From contig OZ020484.1 in the NCBI GenBank assembly GCA_963971405.1, positions 16,740,001 to 16,804,000 of the forward strand: a DNA stretch of 64,000 bases, written 5' to 3'. The translations under genes and the position numbers were made by a program. Under the pieces are notes generated by a model. The model saw nothing but the letters and a program-made list of their open reading frames with translations. It searched no databases and was not told the DNA's origin. Source of the stretch: Psococerastis gibbosa. Lineage: Eukaryota > Arthropoda > Insecta > Psocodea > Psocidae. Every line of letters begins with the position of its first letter. The stretch's first letter is position 1. Of this stretch, positions 11,680 through 21,179 are shown piece by piece.

Positions 11680-13255
11680 TGTATAAGGTTGCAGCTTCAT
11701 CACCTTACCATTACGCCGATGCCATACTGGATCAAGGTTAATGCCATATAAGACAACGCGGCCTTCTCTTCCTCAACCTCTACTATAGCATTTTCGGACC
11801 GACAAACTAGCCCAATAAAAATATTCCAATCGCAAAGCGTAGTCTTGGTCATACAAATAGCCTATTGTAGAAAAACAGCAAATAACAAAAACAATAGAAC
11901 TATCCCACTTTGGTGGTTCAATGAATTTAATTGATTCGCCTTAGTAGAAGTATAAAATACAAATATTAAGGTTCTTGAACATCAAAGGTGTGCAATTATG
12001 AATCATATCTTGCTGATAAAATATATTAAAAACTATGTGTGCTTGGACCACACGATAGAGAAAGAGAAAATCAAGCACCCTCAAAGTTATAAAAAAAAAT
12101 GCTCCACTTCTAAGTTTTCTACAACAAAACAACATCCAATCTATGGGCCCAACCAATTGTTAAAAGACTGGGATTTGAGCCGTTTGAGGTCATTTCTCTA
12201 TAGCTACATGTATAGCCGGCACTTAGGAGATTTATATGAAAGACTGAAATTACTTAAAAAATCAGTAATTATCTCTACCTTTGACTAAAGCCAAAAAAAA
12301 ATTTTTTTAACTTGTGCTAGTTTTATTTATTTTATTTTAATTTAAAAAAAAAATGTCAGCCAGAGGCCTCATACCTTGACTGAAAATAAAGACAGTAGAA
12401 CTGGCTAGTGTCTATATTGTAGCTCAAGTTGCAAATTCTCTTCAAACTGCCAAAATCTGCCGCAATTGGAGTTCCCATTTTAAAAAAAAAAAAAAAAAAA
12501 GGTAAAAGCTTACTTAAGCTACCACGCAGTTTAAAAAGTCCAATAAAAATGCATATATAAAGAGGAATGCAAAGGTCCCATTGGTGAGGTAATTTATATT
12601 TTAAGCAAGGATTGTTATATTTGCATGCCTCTGATATGTTGTTGTTGTTGTGTTGTTACTTGGTAGCCAAAGGCTAATTTGAACAACCTCTTGGTCCTAA
12701 CGTTTCAAATAAATGTCTGCTCCCGCTGTACTACAAGTTGTACACTTGTTACTTCCATAAAATTTGTCGTAGGCCATAAGTGCCTATGGCCCTATACCTG
12801 CTAAAGCAAACAATCGACATAAAATGAGATGTAACTAAGTAAATAACTATACTTCGCCTATCCCTAATTCTTTCAGAAATGGGTTGCTGTTAGCTTTATT
12901 TAAACGATACTTAACCAAATTCTGCTCTTTTACTACGGGTAGCTTAACTAGTAGACCTTTAGCAAAAATTAAATAAAAAAAATATTTCACACATAGAGCT
13001 ATTCCTACGGGCTATTTCATATAATTCGAGAACAATAGATCATCTTTTAAAGTTCAGTCCGTTACTGGGTTACTACCTAGAAAAATGAATGTGTTACAGC
13101 CTTCGTACTCACTAACTAAACACTTACATGACAATTCTCGAGATAAATGAAGAAATCATAGTTAAAATTTACACACACGGCACCACATTTAAAGTAATAA
13201 TCAACAATATAAATATTTCAGAAAGTCAAAAAAAAAAATTATTCACCAAGCATTA
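11680..13255. other. No gene recognised; A-rich runs
   Basis: AT-rich DNA with A runs near 12482-12500 and a TTGTTGTTGTTG repeat near 12640. A 96-codon plus-strand frame at 11998 has no recognisable domain and is probably chance. Confidence 0.35.
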
Positions 13256-13261
13256 AGCAAA

Positions 13262-13600
13262 GCGTCCGCCATATTGTTTTTCATCTCCCTCCAGCGAAAC
13301 GCGAACACATTTTCTATATTCTAATGCCACTTATTTCTAGGTTGGCGGGAATTTCCGGTAATTTCAAATAATTTAGACAGTAACTAACAATGGGGTATAC
13401 AAGTGCTAGAGATAGAAGGATTCTGATGTTAATTTACGTTAGGTTCCTCGTAGATTAAGGAAAAATGGCCATTAGTTTAATTTTAAATGCAATATTTAAC
13501 TATTTATTTTAACTTTTAATGTGCAAATTTCATTCGGAAACATACGGAGGTGCTCGGCTTAAAATGGCGGCTCTGACGTCAGAGAATTGGAATTGAATGT
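13262..13600 (+). promoter_or_regulatory. Probable promoter of the gene starting at 13689
   Basis: Contains AAAATGGCGGC (13560-13570), a YY1/pho-type core-promoter motif, followed six bases later by the full CRE palindrome TGACGTCA. A second CCGCCAT motif near 13268 lies in the opposite orientation, and the region is richer in CpG than its surroundings. It sits just upstream of an ATG exon with a consensus donor. The opposite-strand motif could mean divergent transcription, but I found no coding exon on that side. Confidence 0.55.
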
Positions 13601-13688
13601 AAACAAAGGCTTTTTATATAGAGAAAAGCCGTAAGCGCGTTGTTACTTTTATTTATAACATTAATTTCTTTTCATTACGCATTTATCT

Positions 13689-13780
13689 ATGGATAGTTTT
13701 GTGCAGTGGGATTCAGGAAACTATCTATGCGGAAAAACCGTCTACTCAGTCCCCGAGACCAGAGGAGTTAAAGAATCTAG
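13689..13780 (+). CDS. Candidate first coding exon, unknown protein
   Basis: The ATG at 13689 opens a frame reading MDSFVQWDSGNYLCGKTVYS, then VPETRGVKES, and runs without a stop into AG|GTAAGC, a strong splice donor at 13781. The exon ends in phase 2. It lies about 120 bases downstream of the CRE and YY1-type motifs, as expected for a first exon. I do not recognise the protein; it has no signal peptide or membrane segment in these 30 residues. No downstream exon was identified, so the intron is long or the next exon is short and unrecognised. Support comes from the coincidence of promoter motifs, start and donor, not from homology. Confidence 0.5.
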
Positions 13781-13784
13781 GTAA

Positions 13785-15195
13785 GCATCTTCGTTAATTC
13801 AATGAACTAGAGTACTCTACTTAGGCCTAGTAGTAAAACCTTTTTGTTTGGAAAAACACAGTTGTCCCCATAACATGAAACGCATGTTCGATATGGCTAA
13901 GAATCGCTTGTGTAATGTGTTGGGTATTACTATATAGTCATCTTCTGTGAGGCCTGCAATAGGTAATACAGTAGTTGCTTTTAGAAAGCTAGTTTATTTA
14001 ATATTTGCATTTATTTACTACTTTATGTGTATACAGAGATTTGTTAGCCTATAATTATTGCACAGTACTGACGTTCATGTAAACCCTTCTCGCCGACTTC
14101 AGCCACTTTAACCGGCGTATCTTATCTGTCGGCAGCCATATAAACAATATGTTTCTATAGTTTTATAAGTCGTATTCGTGCAGCAAAGTACTGCACAATA
14201 TTTGTAGCACTGCGCTCGTGCATTTTCCATTTAAAATAAAAAAAAATTAACTGGCGTAAATTATGCTTTTGACTATGCAGAAAACTGTAGGGCTCTATAT
14301 AGTGCCTTAGAAAACTGTAAACAAATTCTATGACGCGTCAAGGGGGCGTACCCAATGTGGCGGGGTAACCTTTAAAGCCATTTATAAATAAGAAAAAAAC
14401 TACTTAAACCATGAATTGAAAGAAAATTTATCGTTTATTTGATTTTTATTAATCAATGCCTCTTTTTAAATCATAATAATGTTATAATGATAGTCCAGCC
14501 GGTTTCGTCTATTGCTAACTTAATATTATTATTACAAAGTCGTTAGTTGTTGATAATTCAGGGCAATCTCTGCAAAAGATTAAATATGGAATAACTATTA
14601 GACTAGGTGTCACATTGGTCGAATCAATGCTGAGGTTATTGAATTAGCCTATAGATGGCATGAAAAAAATTATTTGCGCAATAAAGAATAAAATTTATTT
14701 TCAAATAATAATGGTACGGCGCAATATTGGTACGTAAGTATACGTACGGCTGTATGGTATATATATATATATATATATAAACATACTCAATTTCATTGCG
14801 CAACTATTAATAATCATAATACGTACCCTTGAAATTAATAATTGATATTGATGAACATACATTTTTGATAACCTCAGAATAATAAAATTTGTCCTAAATG
14901 ATAATTCTAGACGTTAAAATATAGCATAATCTCAAAATTGCAGGATTTCTTAAGAAATCGGCTATTGACGCATGATCTTGGCTAGCCACCTATGCCTCAT
15001 TTGCCACTTCGCGAACTGCGCAGTCAACCAGTTTAAACAGTGTTGTTGTTCTTGTCGTCGTTGATGATGTTATTGAAACTCAGAAGCACGCTCGCTTAAT
15101 TAGAATCTCCAACTTCAGATCATGTAGGGGTGGTGTGTTAGAGGATTTAGGAATAGACAGAGTTCTAACATTTAAGTACACGATTGATTGATTGA
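13785..15195. other. Probable intron; AT-rich with simple repeats
   Basis: AT-rich DNA containing the (TA)n run listed separately and, near 15183, four GATT units. No exon or dispersed repeat recognised. Confidence 0.35.
14758..14779. repeat. (TA)n microsatellite
   Basis: About eleven uninterrupted TA units. Confidence 0.9.
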
Positions 15196-15204
15196 TTGAT
15201 GGAG

Positions 15205-15548
15205 TAGGCAGCTGCCTAGGGGCCCCCACGCAAAATTTAAAAAAAAAAAACACGAATTTAAAAGGTAAAAAATAAGTAAATTTCTTGTGACAAAAATAAT
15301 TTTAAATTTTTAGTATGGCGAGAAATTTAGTGTCGTGGCACCTAACAGTGACACGTTACCGTTTTCCAAAATTGAAATGTGAGGACAAGTATTATGCTCT
15401 TATTTTTATTGTTCCTCCTTTTCCTAATACCTACTATACTCTGCATCTGCAGTGTGACAGTGAGGGCAAGCCAATGGAGCTTCTTCTTTTGGGAGGGCCC
15501 CCACAGAGATCTGTGCCTAGGGGCCTCCAAAGCCTAAATCCGGCCCTG
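15205..15548 (-). mobile_element. hAT-like non-autonomous element, GGCCCCTAGGC type
   Basis: On the minus strand it starts CAGGGCCGGATTTAGGC, and both ends carry GGCCCCTAGGCA/TGCCTAGGGGCC subterminal repeats. The CAGGG tip and repeated subterminal motif resemble hAT elements. The second tip is not clean, so no 8-bp duplication could be shown. Confidence 0.5.
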
Positions 15549-15738
15549 GGGGGACCAATGAAAAACAAAACAGCTGCTTCTTGACATGCCGACCTTGCCT
15601 CAGTTCTGTCAGGAATATAAAAAATACATTATATCTTTGTCAATCTTATTAGGTACATACAGTAAAAAACACACAACCGGTTTTGACCTTTTATGTCTTT
15701 GTAAACAATTTTTAATTTTTTTTAATGACACCATAGCA

Positions 15739-15960
15739 TTAGGCTTCCGCCATCAGCTTTCTTGCAGCCCATAATCTGCTACTGACAATAGCCTGGCACG
15801 TCTTAAGATGGTTTCCGTCCATCCCCTCCCGGTTGTCGCATAAAGGGCAGAAAGGCTCCGCTGCTAGGCCTACACCTATAAGTTACTGTGTAGATGTTTT
15901 TGAAGGTACCATCTAGCCATGACCCGTAGTCTGTAAACAATTCATCCTTGTTAGATTTGG
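15739..15960 (-). pseudogene. LINE ORF2 C-terminus with CCHC zinc finger
   Basis: Minus-strand reading gives EPFCPLCDNREGMDGNHLKT, then CQAIVSSRLWAARKLMAEA and a stop at 15739-15741. The C-P-L-C ... H-L-x-x-C pattern is the zinc finger found after the RNase H domain of jockey/I/R1-type LINE ORF2 proteins. Upstream sequence is recognisable only in shifted frames. An A-rich tract follows the stop, consistent with a LINE 3' end. Confidence 0.65.
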
Positions 15961-16224
15961 CAGTTTATTTATAGCTTGCAATTACTTGTCTCAATTTAAA
16001 TTTTCACTTGACGATCACATAAGGTCGAAAACAGTCGTGTTTTTTGTTTTTAATTTGATTGACAAAGATAACTTATAGCCTAATATTCAAAATATTACAA
16101 AGTTAAAAAGGAGACTTATAAGAGAGGCAGGAGAGGCTGAGTTCTCTTTTGTCGAGTTCTCTTTTGTCACCCCCCGTCCCCCATCCATTGAGCGAATAAG
16201 GGGCTACTGATATAAGCCAACCAC

Positions 16225-16228
<4 letters not shown>

Positions 16229-16257
<29 letters not shown>
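16229..16257. repeat. Poly(A) run of 29
   Basis: Uninterrupted A tract. It may be the tail of a retroposed sequence on the plus strand, but the sequence upstream (16060-16228) matches no SINE or LINE here apart from a short ATATTACAAAGTTA motif shared with 60058 and 39810. Confidence 0.9.
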
Positions 16258-16394
16258 CGCCTTAGTATTTTGCGATAATATCATAATGGCCCTGATTACA
16301 CACTTGAATATTTATTCAATATATATATAGCCTACCTAACATTTATTCGATAGGAGAAAATTTTGTAATGTTGTTGAAGTAGCTAGCCTAAGTG

Positions 16395-16768
16395 CAGGGA
16401 CGCCGAGTTTTAAAAATTCTGGGGGGGGGGGCAAGAATTCGGTACTCTGGAAAGTATTAAGAAAATGCATTGGTATATGGTTACTTAAAAATAACTATAA
16501 TGCAGAAAACTTTGACCGACGTACACTCGCTCTTTCTATAAAATTATTGACTACAGCCTTTATATCAAAAATCATTCGAAAGTTGGCTATGCGAACAAAA
16601 TTGGCGCGAAAAAGTTTCTAAACGTTGGTGCGGTGCAAATTCCAAATTTTGTGATTTACTTTTATCATAATGTTTGAAATATTAAGGGAGACAAATAAAT
16701 AAACTGCACAAATGGTTCTTTGCTTCTGGGGGGCGCTGCCCCCCCCCCCCCCCAAGTCGGCGTCCCTG
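16395..16768. mobile_element. Non-autonomous hAT element with G/C runs (374 bp)
   Basis: Ends CAGGGACGCCGAGTTTT and CAAGTCGGCGTCCCTG form inverted repeats, flanked by the perfect 8-bp duplication CCTAAGTG (16387-16394 and 16769-16776). A G run lies near the left end and a 15-base C run near the right end. Confidence 0.9.
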
Positions 16769-16794
16769 CCTAAGTGTAGCCTATCTATATTGGT

Positions 16795-17016
16795 AAGTGT
16801 AAATAAGTAAATAAGGACTTTTTATTGTCTCTATTACTAAGCTAACCTAGCGGAGTTAGGGCTATAAAGCCCTCTCTTACACTCAACTAGGAAGGCCCGG
16901 GACCGCCTGCTTTACATGCCCTCCGAAGCATGGCCAGAAAATGTAGCCAGTGTGGGACTCGAACCAACAACCTTTCGGGTGAAAGTCAGAGTCCGTACCA
17001 CTACGCTACATGTCCT
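16795..17016 (-). repeat. SINE-B copy 2
   Basis: Full-length SINE-B; minus strand starts GGACATGTAGCGTAGTGGTACGG, with B box GGTTCGAGTCCC, and ends in a TTATTTACTTA-type tail. AAGTAAGT-like sequence on both sides may be the target duplication. Confidence 0.88.
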
Positions 17017-17774
17017 GAGTAAGTAAGTTTATAGGCTATAGCCCATGTATTCAACGTTCAAGTATAAGTAACCTATAAGTCTATAATATAATGAACAATA
17101 AATTAATAATGTCCTGAAAGACTTTATGTACCTAGGCTTACTTGTGGTGGCCATTGGTCCCTTTTCAAATGAAATCAACGAGACAACGACCCCATGAATT
17201 TCGGACATAATTTCTCGCAATCCCGGGGTCGTTTGAGTGGTTGGGCAATGTGATATTTGTGTTGAGTTAATATTAGTAACTTATACAGTGGCGTAACAAT
17301 AGGTTTTCGGGGGGGGGGGGTATCACCTGCCCCCTCCATCGCAATTTCATAAAAATTTAGAAGTAGAAGCCATTTTTGTTACAAAATATGAAATACAAAA
17401 TGTAAAAATAGTGGCTATTCACGCATTTTCTCATCAAATTTTTTTAAATTTTTTAGACAAAGACTTTATTAAAAAAACCGGTACCTATCTCACAAGGAAT
17501 GTTTTTAAATAAATACGCCCACAATAGGCTACACACTCGCCACTTTATTCCAATATAAGTCTTATTTGATGCAATAAATAGGCCTATGGGTCCAAGGAAA
17601 ATTTGAACTAATACCGAAATTCAGATTCAAATCGTAGATACATTTCACACAAGCGAGTATTGTAATATCAACCCCCTCTCAGAATTCCTGGATACGGGGA
17701 TACGGCCTTGGTTTAGGCAATGGAAAAGTTCACAAATTCACAAATAGGTATAAAAGATTAATTAGTCTAAGCTA

Positions 17775-18556
17775 GTGGTGGCCTTGGACCAGTAGATTAT
17801 TTTACGATTTTCCGCGGACCGGCCACCACGGCAGTGACAGAAAAATCGCTAAATTTTTGGACCAAAATCAAGTAGGTATTCAAAAGGAAAGGAAGGGTTT
17901 CGGAATAATTCGTTAAAATTGGATTGAAGGAATAATTTTTAGTTTTTATTTCGCTGCGTGGAAATGGGGAAAATACAAAATACAAACTTACCAAGTCCTG
18001 GAGCCGGTTCCTGGATATTGACTTGATGTTCAAAAGGGAAGAGAACAAGTACCTATGATGACCATGTTTTGATTTCGGGGGGGGGGGTCCAAATTTTTTT
18101 TTACGTAATTTGTTAATGAATTAATGGATAAATTCTTCAAGCCATGCAGGTTTACATCCAAAAATTTATTTCAGGGGTGGTCCGGACCCCATGGACCACC
18201 CCCCTGGGCACGGCCCTGATGACGACACAAGGGGTACCATAATTTCTAGAGCTGCTGGCGATAAATTTTGACAATCTTCGGCAATATAAGCCGAGAAGCT
18301 AGGCAGTTCCGTTTTAAGCAAACATCAACTACTTGTAACTCTTATATTTTGTCATAATTTCCGTAAGTTCCCGCTTCTTCCTTCTCATTCAAGGAACCAA
18401 CGGTTCACGATGAATGTATGCAACAATGGCGCCACTCTGTTTCTAATGATATTTCTTTAAATTATACTCCTTTATACTCCTACTTTACCGCGTGACCACC
18501 TGAAATAGCCTACATAATTATGTCCGTAGACCCCCGGTTGGGAAGCCTAGGTTCTA
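17775..18556 (-). mobile_element. Decayed hAT element with transposase C-terminal remnant
   Basis: The right part (17775-17835 reversed) matches the right part of the hAT at 567-885: both read GGAAAATC(A/G)TAAAATAATCTA next to TGGTCC motifs. The other end reads TTCCCAACCGGGGGTCTACGG at about 18550, the expected hAT tip. Between them a minus-strand frame reads LLNIKSISRNRLQDL, resembling the NIKxKxRNRLxxxxL motif near the C-terminus of ZBED-like hAT transposases. It is interrupted by the nested element at 18063-18218. Transposase identity from so short a motif is tentative. Confidence 0.5.
18063..18218. mobile_element. G/C-run hAT MITE nested in 17775-18556
   Basis: The right end CTGGGCACGGCCCTG matches the family at 32452 and 56375. 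The left end starts CATGTTTTGATTTCGGGG, as if the usual GGCCGTGCCCAGG tip were deleted. Flanked by ATGATGAC (18055-18062) and ATGACGAC (18219-18226), 7 of 8 matching. Confidence 0.75.
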
Positions 18557-18567
18557 ACGTACCGTAC

Positions 18568-18705
18568 GGCGGGGTTTCCACCAACGTCAATAGTGATAGT
18601 AAATGTTTTTTGACGTGGTAGCAGACAGTTTTAGACAGTCTAAAAATGTCTGCTACCACGTCAAAAACATTTACTATCACTATTGACGTCGGTGGAATCC
18701 CCGCC
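18568..18705. mobile_element. Harbinger-like MITE, family 3 (138 bp), at the KDM3 promoter
   Basis: Near-perfect palindrome with ends GGCGGGGTTTCCACCAACGTC and GGCGGGGATTCCACCGACGTC, flanked by TAC on both sides (18565-18567 and 18706-18708). The box TGACGTGGTAGCAGACA starts 44 nt from the left tip and is mirrored in the right arm. It ends about 210 bp before the KDM3 start codon. Confidence 0.8.
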
Positions 18706-18724
18706 TACCTGAAATGAGAATTTT

Positions 18725-18913
18725 AAATTTAGGCGGGAAAGGTATGTACCGTGTCGCGTCGTCTGCTGCGCGGGAGGCGTGAAACGTTGGCTGACAGTTG
18801 CTCCTTGCTCAGTGTTGTTTCGTGCTTTGCATGTGGAGGCTGTGTCAGTTCCGTTTTCAAAGCTATCTTATTCAAAATATGTAATTTGTCAGTGTTTCTG
18901 AGTGGTCCCAACG
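18725..18913 (+). promoter_or_regulatory. Probable 5' region of the KDM3 homologue
   Basis: GC-richer stretch with CpGs. It starts with TTTAGGCGGGAAA, an E2F-type motif, and contains TCAGTG (18809), compatible with an arthropod initiator. It leads into the coding exon at 18914. An overlapping upstream open frame (18751-18951), in a different frame from KDM3, may reduce translation or be chance. The transcription start is not proven. Confidence 0.5.
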
Positions 18914-19063
18914 ATGAAGCGCGAGGAGATTGTGGGGAAACGGTTTATTAGTGTTAGTGGCTTCATTAAATTGAAGCAAAATAATAAAGTGAGTGAGTGG
19001 GGATGGAGGGCGGGTATCATACGAGCCTCAAGCCACAAGGATAACCTGCACCCAGATCTACAG
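18914..19063 (+). CDS. Lysine-specific demethylase 3 (KDM3/JMJD1) homologue, first coding exon
   Basis: The ATG at 18914 opens 50 codons. They read MKREEIVGKRFISVSGFIKL, then KQNNKVSEWG, WRAGIIRASSHKD and NLHPDLQ. Human KDM3 proteins begin with the same arrangement: a VGKR-F/L-L motif, then a W-x-WRAG-x-(I/V)RA-(M/V)S segment, then DL followed by a VEFD motif. Here the frame stops matching exactly after LQ, where CAG|GTTCGT supplies a splice donor (phase 0), so the VEFD part should begin the next exon. KDM3 enzymes are nuclear JmjC dioxygenases that remove methyl groups from histone H3 lysine 9; this exon is the non-catalytic N-terminus. The donor is not a strong consensus, and no second exon was found in the remaining 45 kb, suggesting a long intron. 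Confidence 0.82.
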
Positions 19064-19069
19064 GTTCGT

Positions 19070-20110
19070 TGCTTTGTTTGATTTGTAAGAGATAGGGGTA
19101 AAGGTGTGAACCCGATTCACCAAATTCAATACAGGCAAGCGCAGCTGTCCATCACTGTCCAGTTGGCATTTTAGACTACTTGCAGCATCGCAAGTTGAAG
19201 AATCCCATGTAGCCTACAGGCGGACAGGCCTAGTCCACCTATGGGCCACTATAAGTAGGCCTGGGTCCATAAAAAGTCCTTCAAAAATTACTACTCGCTT
19301 CGCGGGCTGGTCATGTTGCTGGAAATTATGCAGTAGGCTAGCCTAGCTGCAATGTGGTCTAGGGTGAGTATAGTTATACCTTCTGCACACCATATTATTT
19401 TCGACTATAGGCCTACGTTGTGTAGCCTATTATTCCAAGCTCTGTTAATTTCAAGATCTTCCTTCTATTAGTTCCATTTGAAAGTCTCTTCGTCAGTTTA
19501 TTTTTAAATTCTCTTGTTGGCAACTACGCCAACCGTCAATAACCCTGGATTTGATCATGGATGAGGAATAACCCTTTATCGGGAAAACGCAGCTTCGGGG
19601 CATGTTGCTGACCAAAAATCCCGAATAGAACCGTGATCAAGAAAGAGATTCTTCTACTCTTCTACCTCATTGGGTTGCCGTCCAACGGCGTTTTAATTAT
19701 TTTTATTTTTATCTTGTAGGTACTTGTCCACTGACATGATTTTAATTATACTGTATATTACATTAATATGGTTAATAATATTTTTTAGAATATTAAACTT
19801 TAAATTCATACTCACAGCGGCATGACTTGCCTTCCGCGATTTATTGTAAAAGTATAATAAAGTAAAAGTCAAACTCTGATGCTGGGGTGAATTCCTATGC
19901 GTTCTTAGGGTTGGCTGATTCACATCCTAGCTCTGTGGTTTTTATTAATGGGCTAATTACAAGTACTAGCTGCATTGGTGTATAGTGTCACTACGCGGTA
20001 CCTAGGCCACGTTGCTTGTAGCAGGCTGCGTTCTACATTATTATCATGACTTTCTCTATCTCACATTAAATTGAATCTCTCTTGCCTCTAGTCGGCCCAT
20101 ATCAATTTAA
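19070..20110. other. Probable KDM3 intron 1, no element recognised
   Basis: Unique-looking DNA. GGTGAGTATAG near 19362 looks like a donor, but the sequence before it has no supported reading frame. Confidence 0.35.
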
Positions 20111-20119
20111 TAAAGATCC

Positions 20120-20345
20120 GAATTAAGAGGACACGCTACGCAGAAAATTGGCAACCCAAAATTCGTTGTTTTTATTGGCTTTTGATTTTTTATTTAATTA
20201 ACAAAGCATGTTATCTAAGATTTGACTCATATAAGTAAAATAGAATCTTTGAAAGAACACCGTATATTAAAAATACCCTATTATATGATGCACGAAGTAG
20301 GTAATCTTCTGCGAATTAAATGAGCCAAATCTCTAAAGCTGGGTG
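20120..20345. mobile_element. Degraded relative of the TTAA palindromic MITE
   Basis: Contains TTTATTTAATTAACAAAGCATG, ATATGATGCACGAAGTAG and GAGCCAAATC, which align with 10516-10899 and 58170-58535. Both terminal regions are altered, though TTAAGAGGA at the left recalls the 51084 relative. Confidence 0.6.
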
Positions 20346-20486
20346 ATGCTACTTTGACTAATCAGCATGAGCTGTTATTGATAATGTCTAGTTAACGGGA
20401 ATAATATTTGGAAAGAGTTATTACTTTAACCAAATAATAGCTGTCCAAAATGACTAATTAATCACTTCAGCTAGCCAATTTAGCTA

Positions 20487-20509
20487 TTATATATATATAT
20501 ATATATATA
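20487..20509. repeat. (TA)n microsatellite
   Basis: About eleven TA units, next to the 3' end of a LINE fragment. Confidence 0.85.
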
Positions 20510-20514
20510 ATTCT

Positions 20515-20668
20515 TCTTCTTCTGAGGTCACAATATTAATGATTGGTTGGCAGCAACTCCCTGTATATCATCCCCCAACTCTCTCAGTCCTCTGTCTTCC
20601 TCTGCAGCTTTTTGTACGTCTGAGCTCTTACTTCCTCCTTCAGTTGGCCGATGAACAATATTTAATAG
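20515..20668 (-). pseudogene. LINE ORF2 3'-terminal fragment
   Basis: Read on the minus strand: a QLKEEVRAQTYKKLQRKTED-like segment, then a region ending in RELLPTNH and an A/G-rich (GAA)n tail at the low-coordinate end. The same tail occurs at 33805-33885 and 62265-62450, and resembles the end of RTE/CR1-type ORF2 proteins. Confidence 0.6.
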
Positions 20669-20982
20669 CCAGCTATTATTCATAATGAATGGTTTATCAC
20701 TTTGGCTGCAACACATAGACTAAAGGGACACATTGCAAAAGCTTTTGTTTACAAGGAATGCTCGTGTATTTTTGTCGAAATTAATTAATGGCTCGTTTCA
20801 GAGCCGCAAAGATATGATAGTGCCAGTGGTCACATGTAAAATTAATAAATAATACAAACATTCACAGGAAATTTACATTTTCTCACGTGAAATATTGTTG
20901 CTTCAGAAATAGCCCTTAAAGTGAGATAACCAGATTCTTTAGACTAGTAGTAAACCAGTAGGGGACACCTTTTACAGAAAGC

Positions 20983-21172
20983 TGAAATTAGAGGATATGG
21001 AAAAAACTGGGCTTGGCGGGATTCGAACCCACGATCTACGCCTCGCGTCGTCTTAACCGCTGGACCACAAGCCCCGACAAGTCCAGTAAATGCCAAATCC
21101 TCTACTTATGCTCTTGTTACCTCTTGAACCAAAGTTAATTTAATACATACCATATAACACTACAATATATTT
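20983..21172. repeat. SINE-A, head-to-head inverted copy
   Basis: The left part (20983-21077) is a minus-strand SINE-A: ATCCTCTAATTTC tail, then a tRNA-like head with B box GGTTCGAATCCC and matching GGGCTTG/CAAGCCC acceptor arms. The anticodon arm is shortened. It is joined directly to a plus-strand partial head, AAGTCCAG, and a long plus-strand tail ending ATAACACTACAAT. Confidence 0.7.
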
Positions 21173-21179
21173 TACAGAA

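Noticed and set aside
17029-17220. Minus-strand candidate first exon (MSEIHGVVVSLIS...) ending at a GTAAGC-like site
   Set aside because: No promoter motifs, no homology, and the frame reads on past the putative donor; chance is the simpler reading.
18751-18951. Plus-strand 66-codon frame as the KDM3 start
   Set aside because: It is in a different frame from the conserved KDM3 motifs, which begin at the ATG at 18914.
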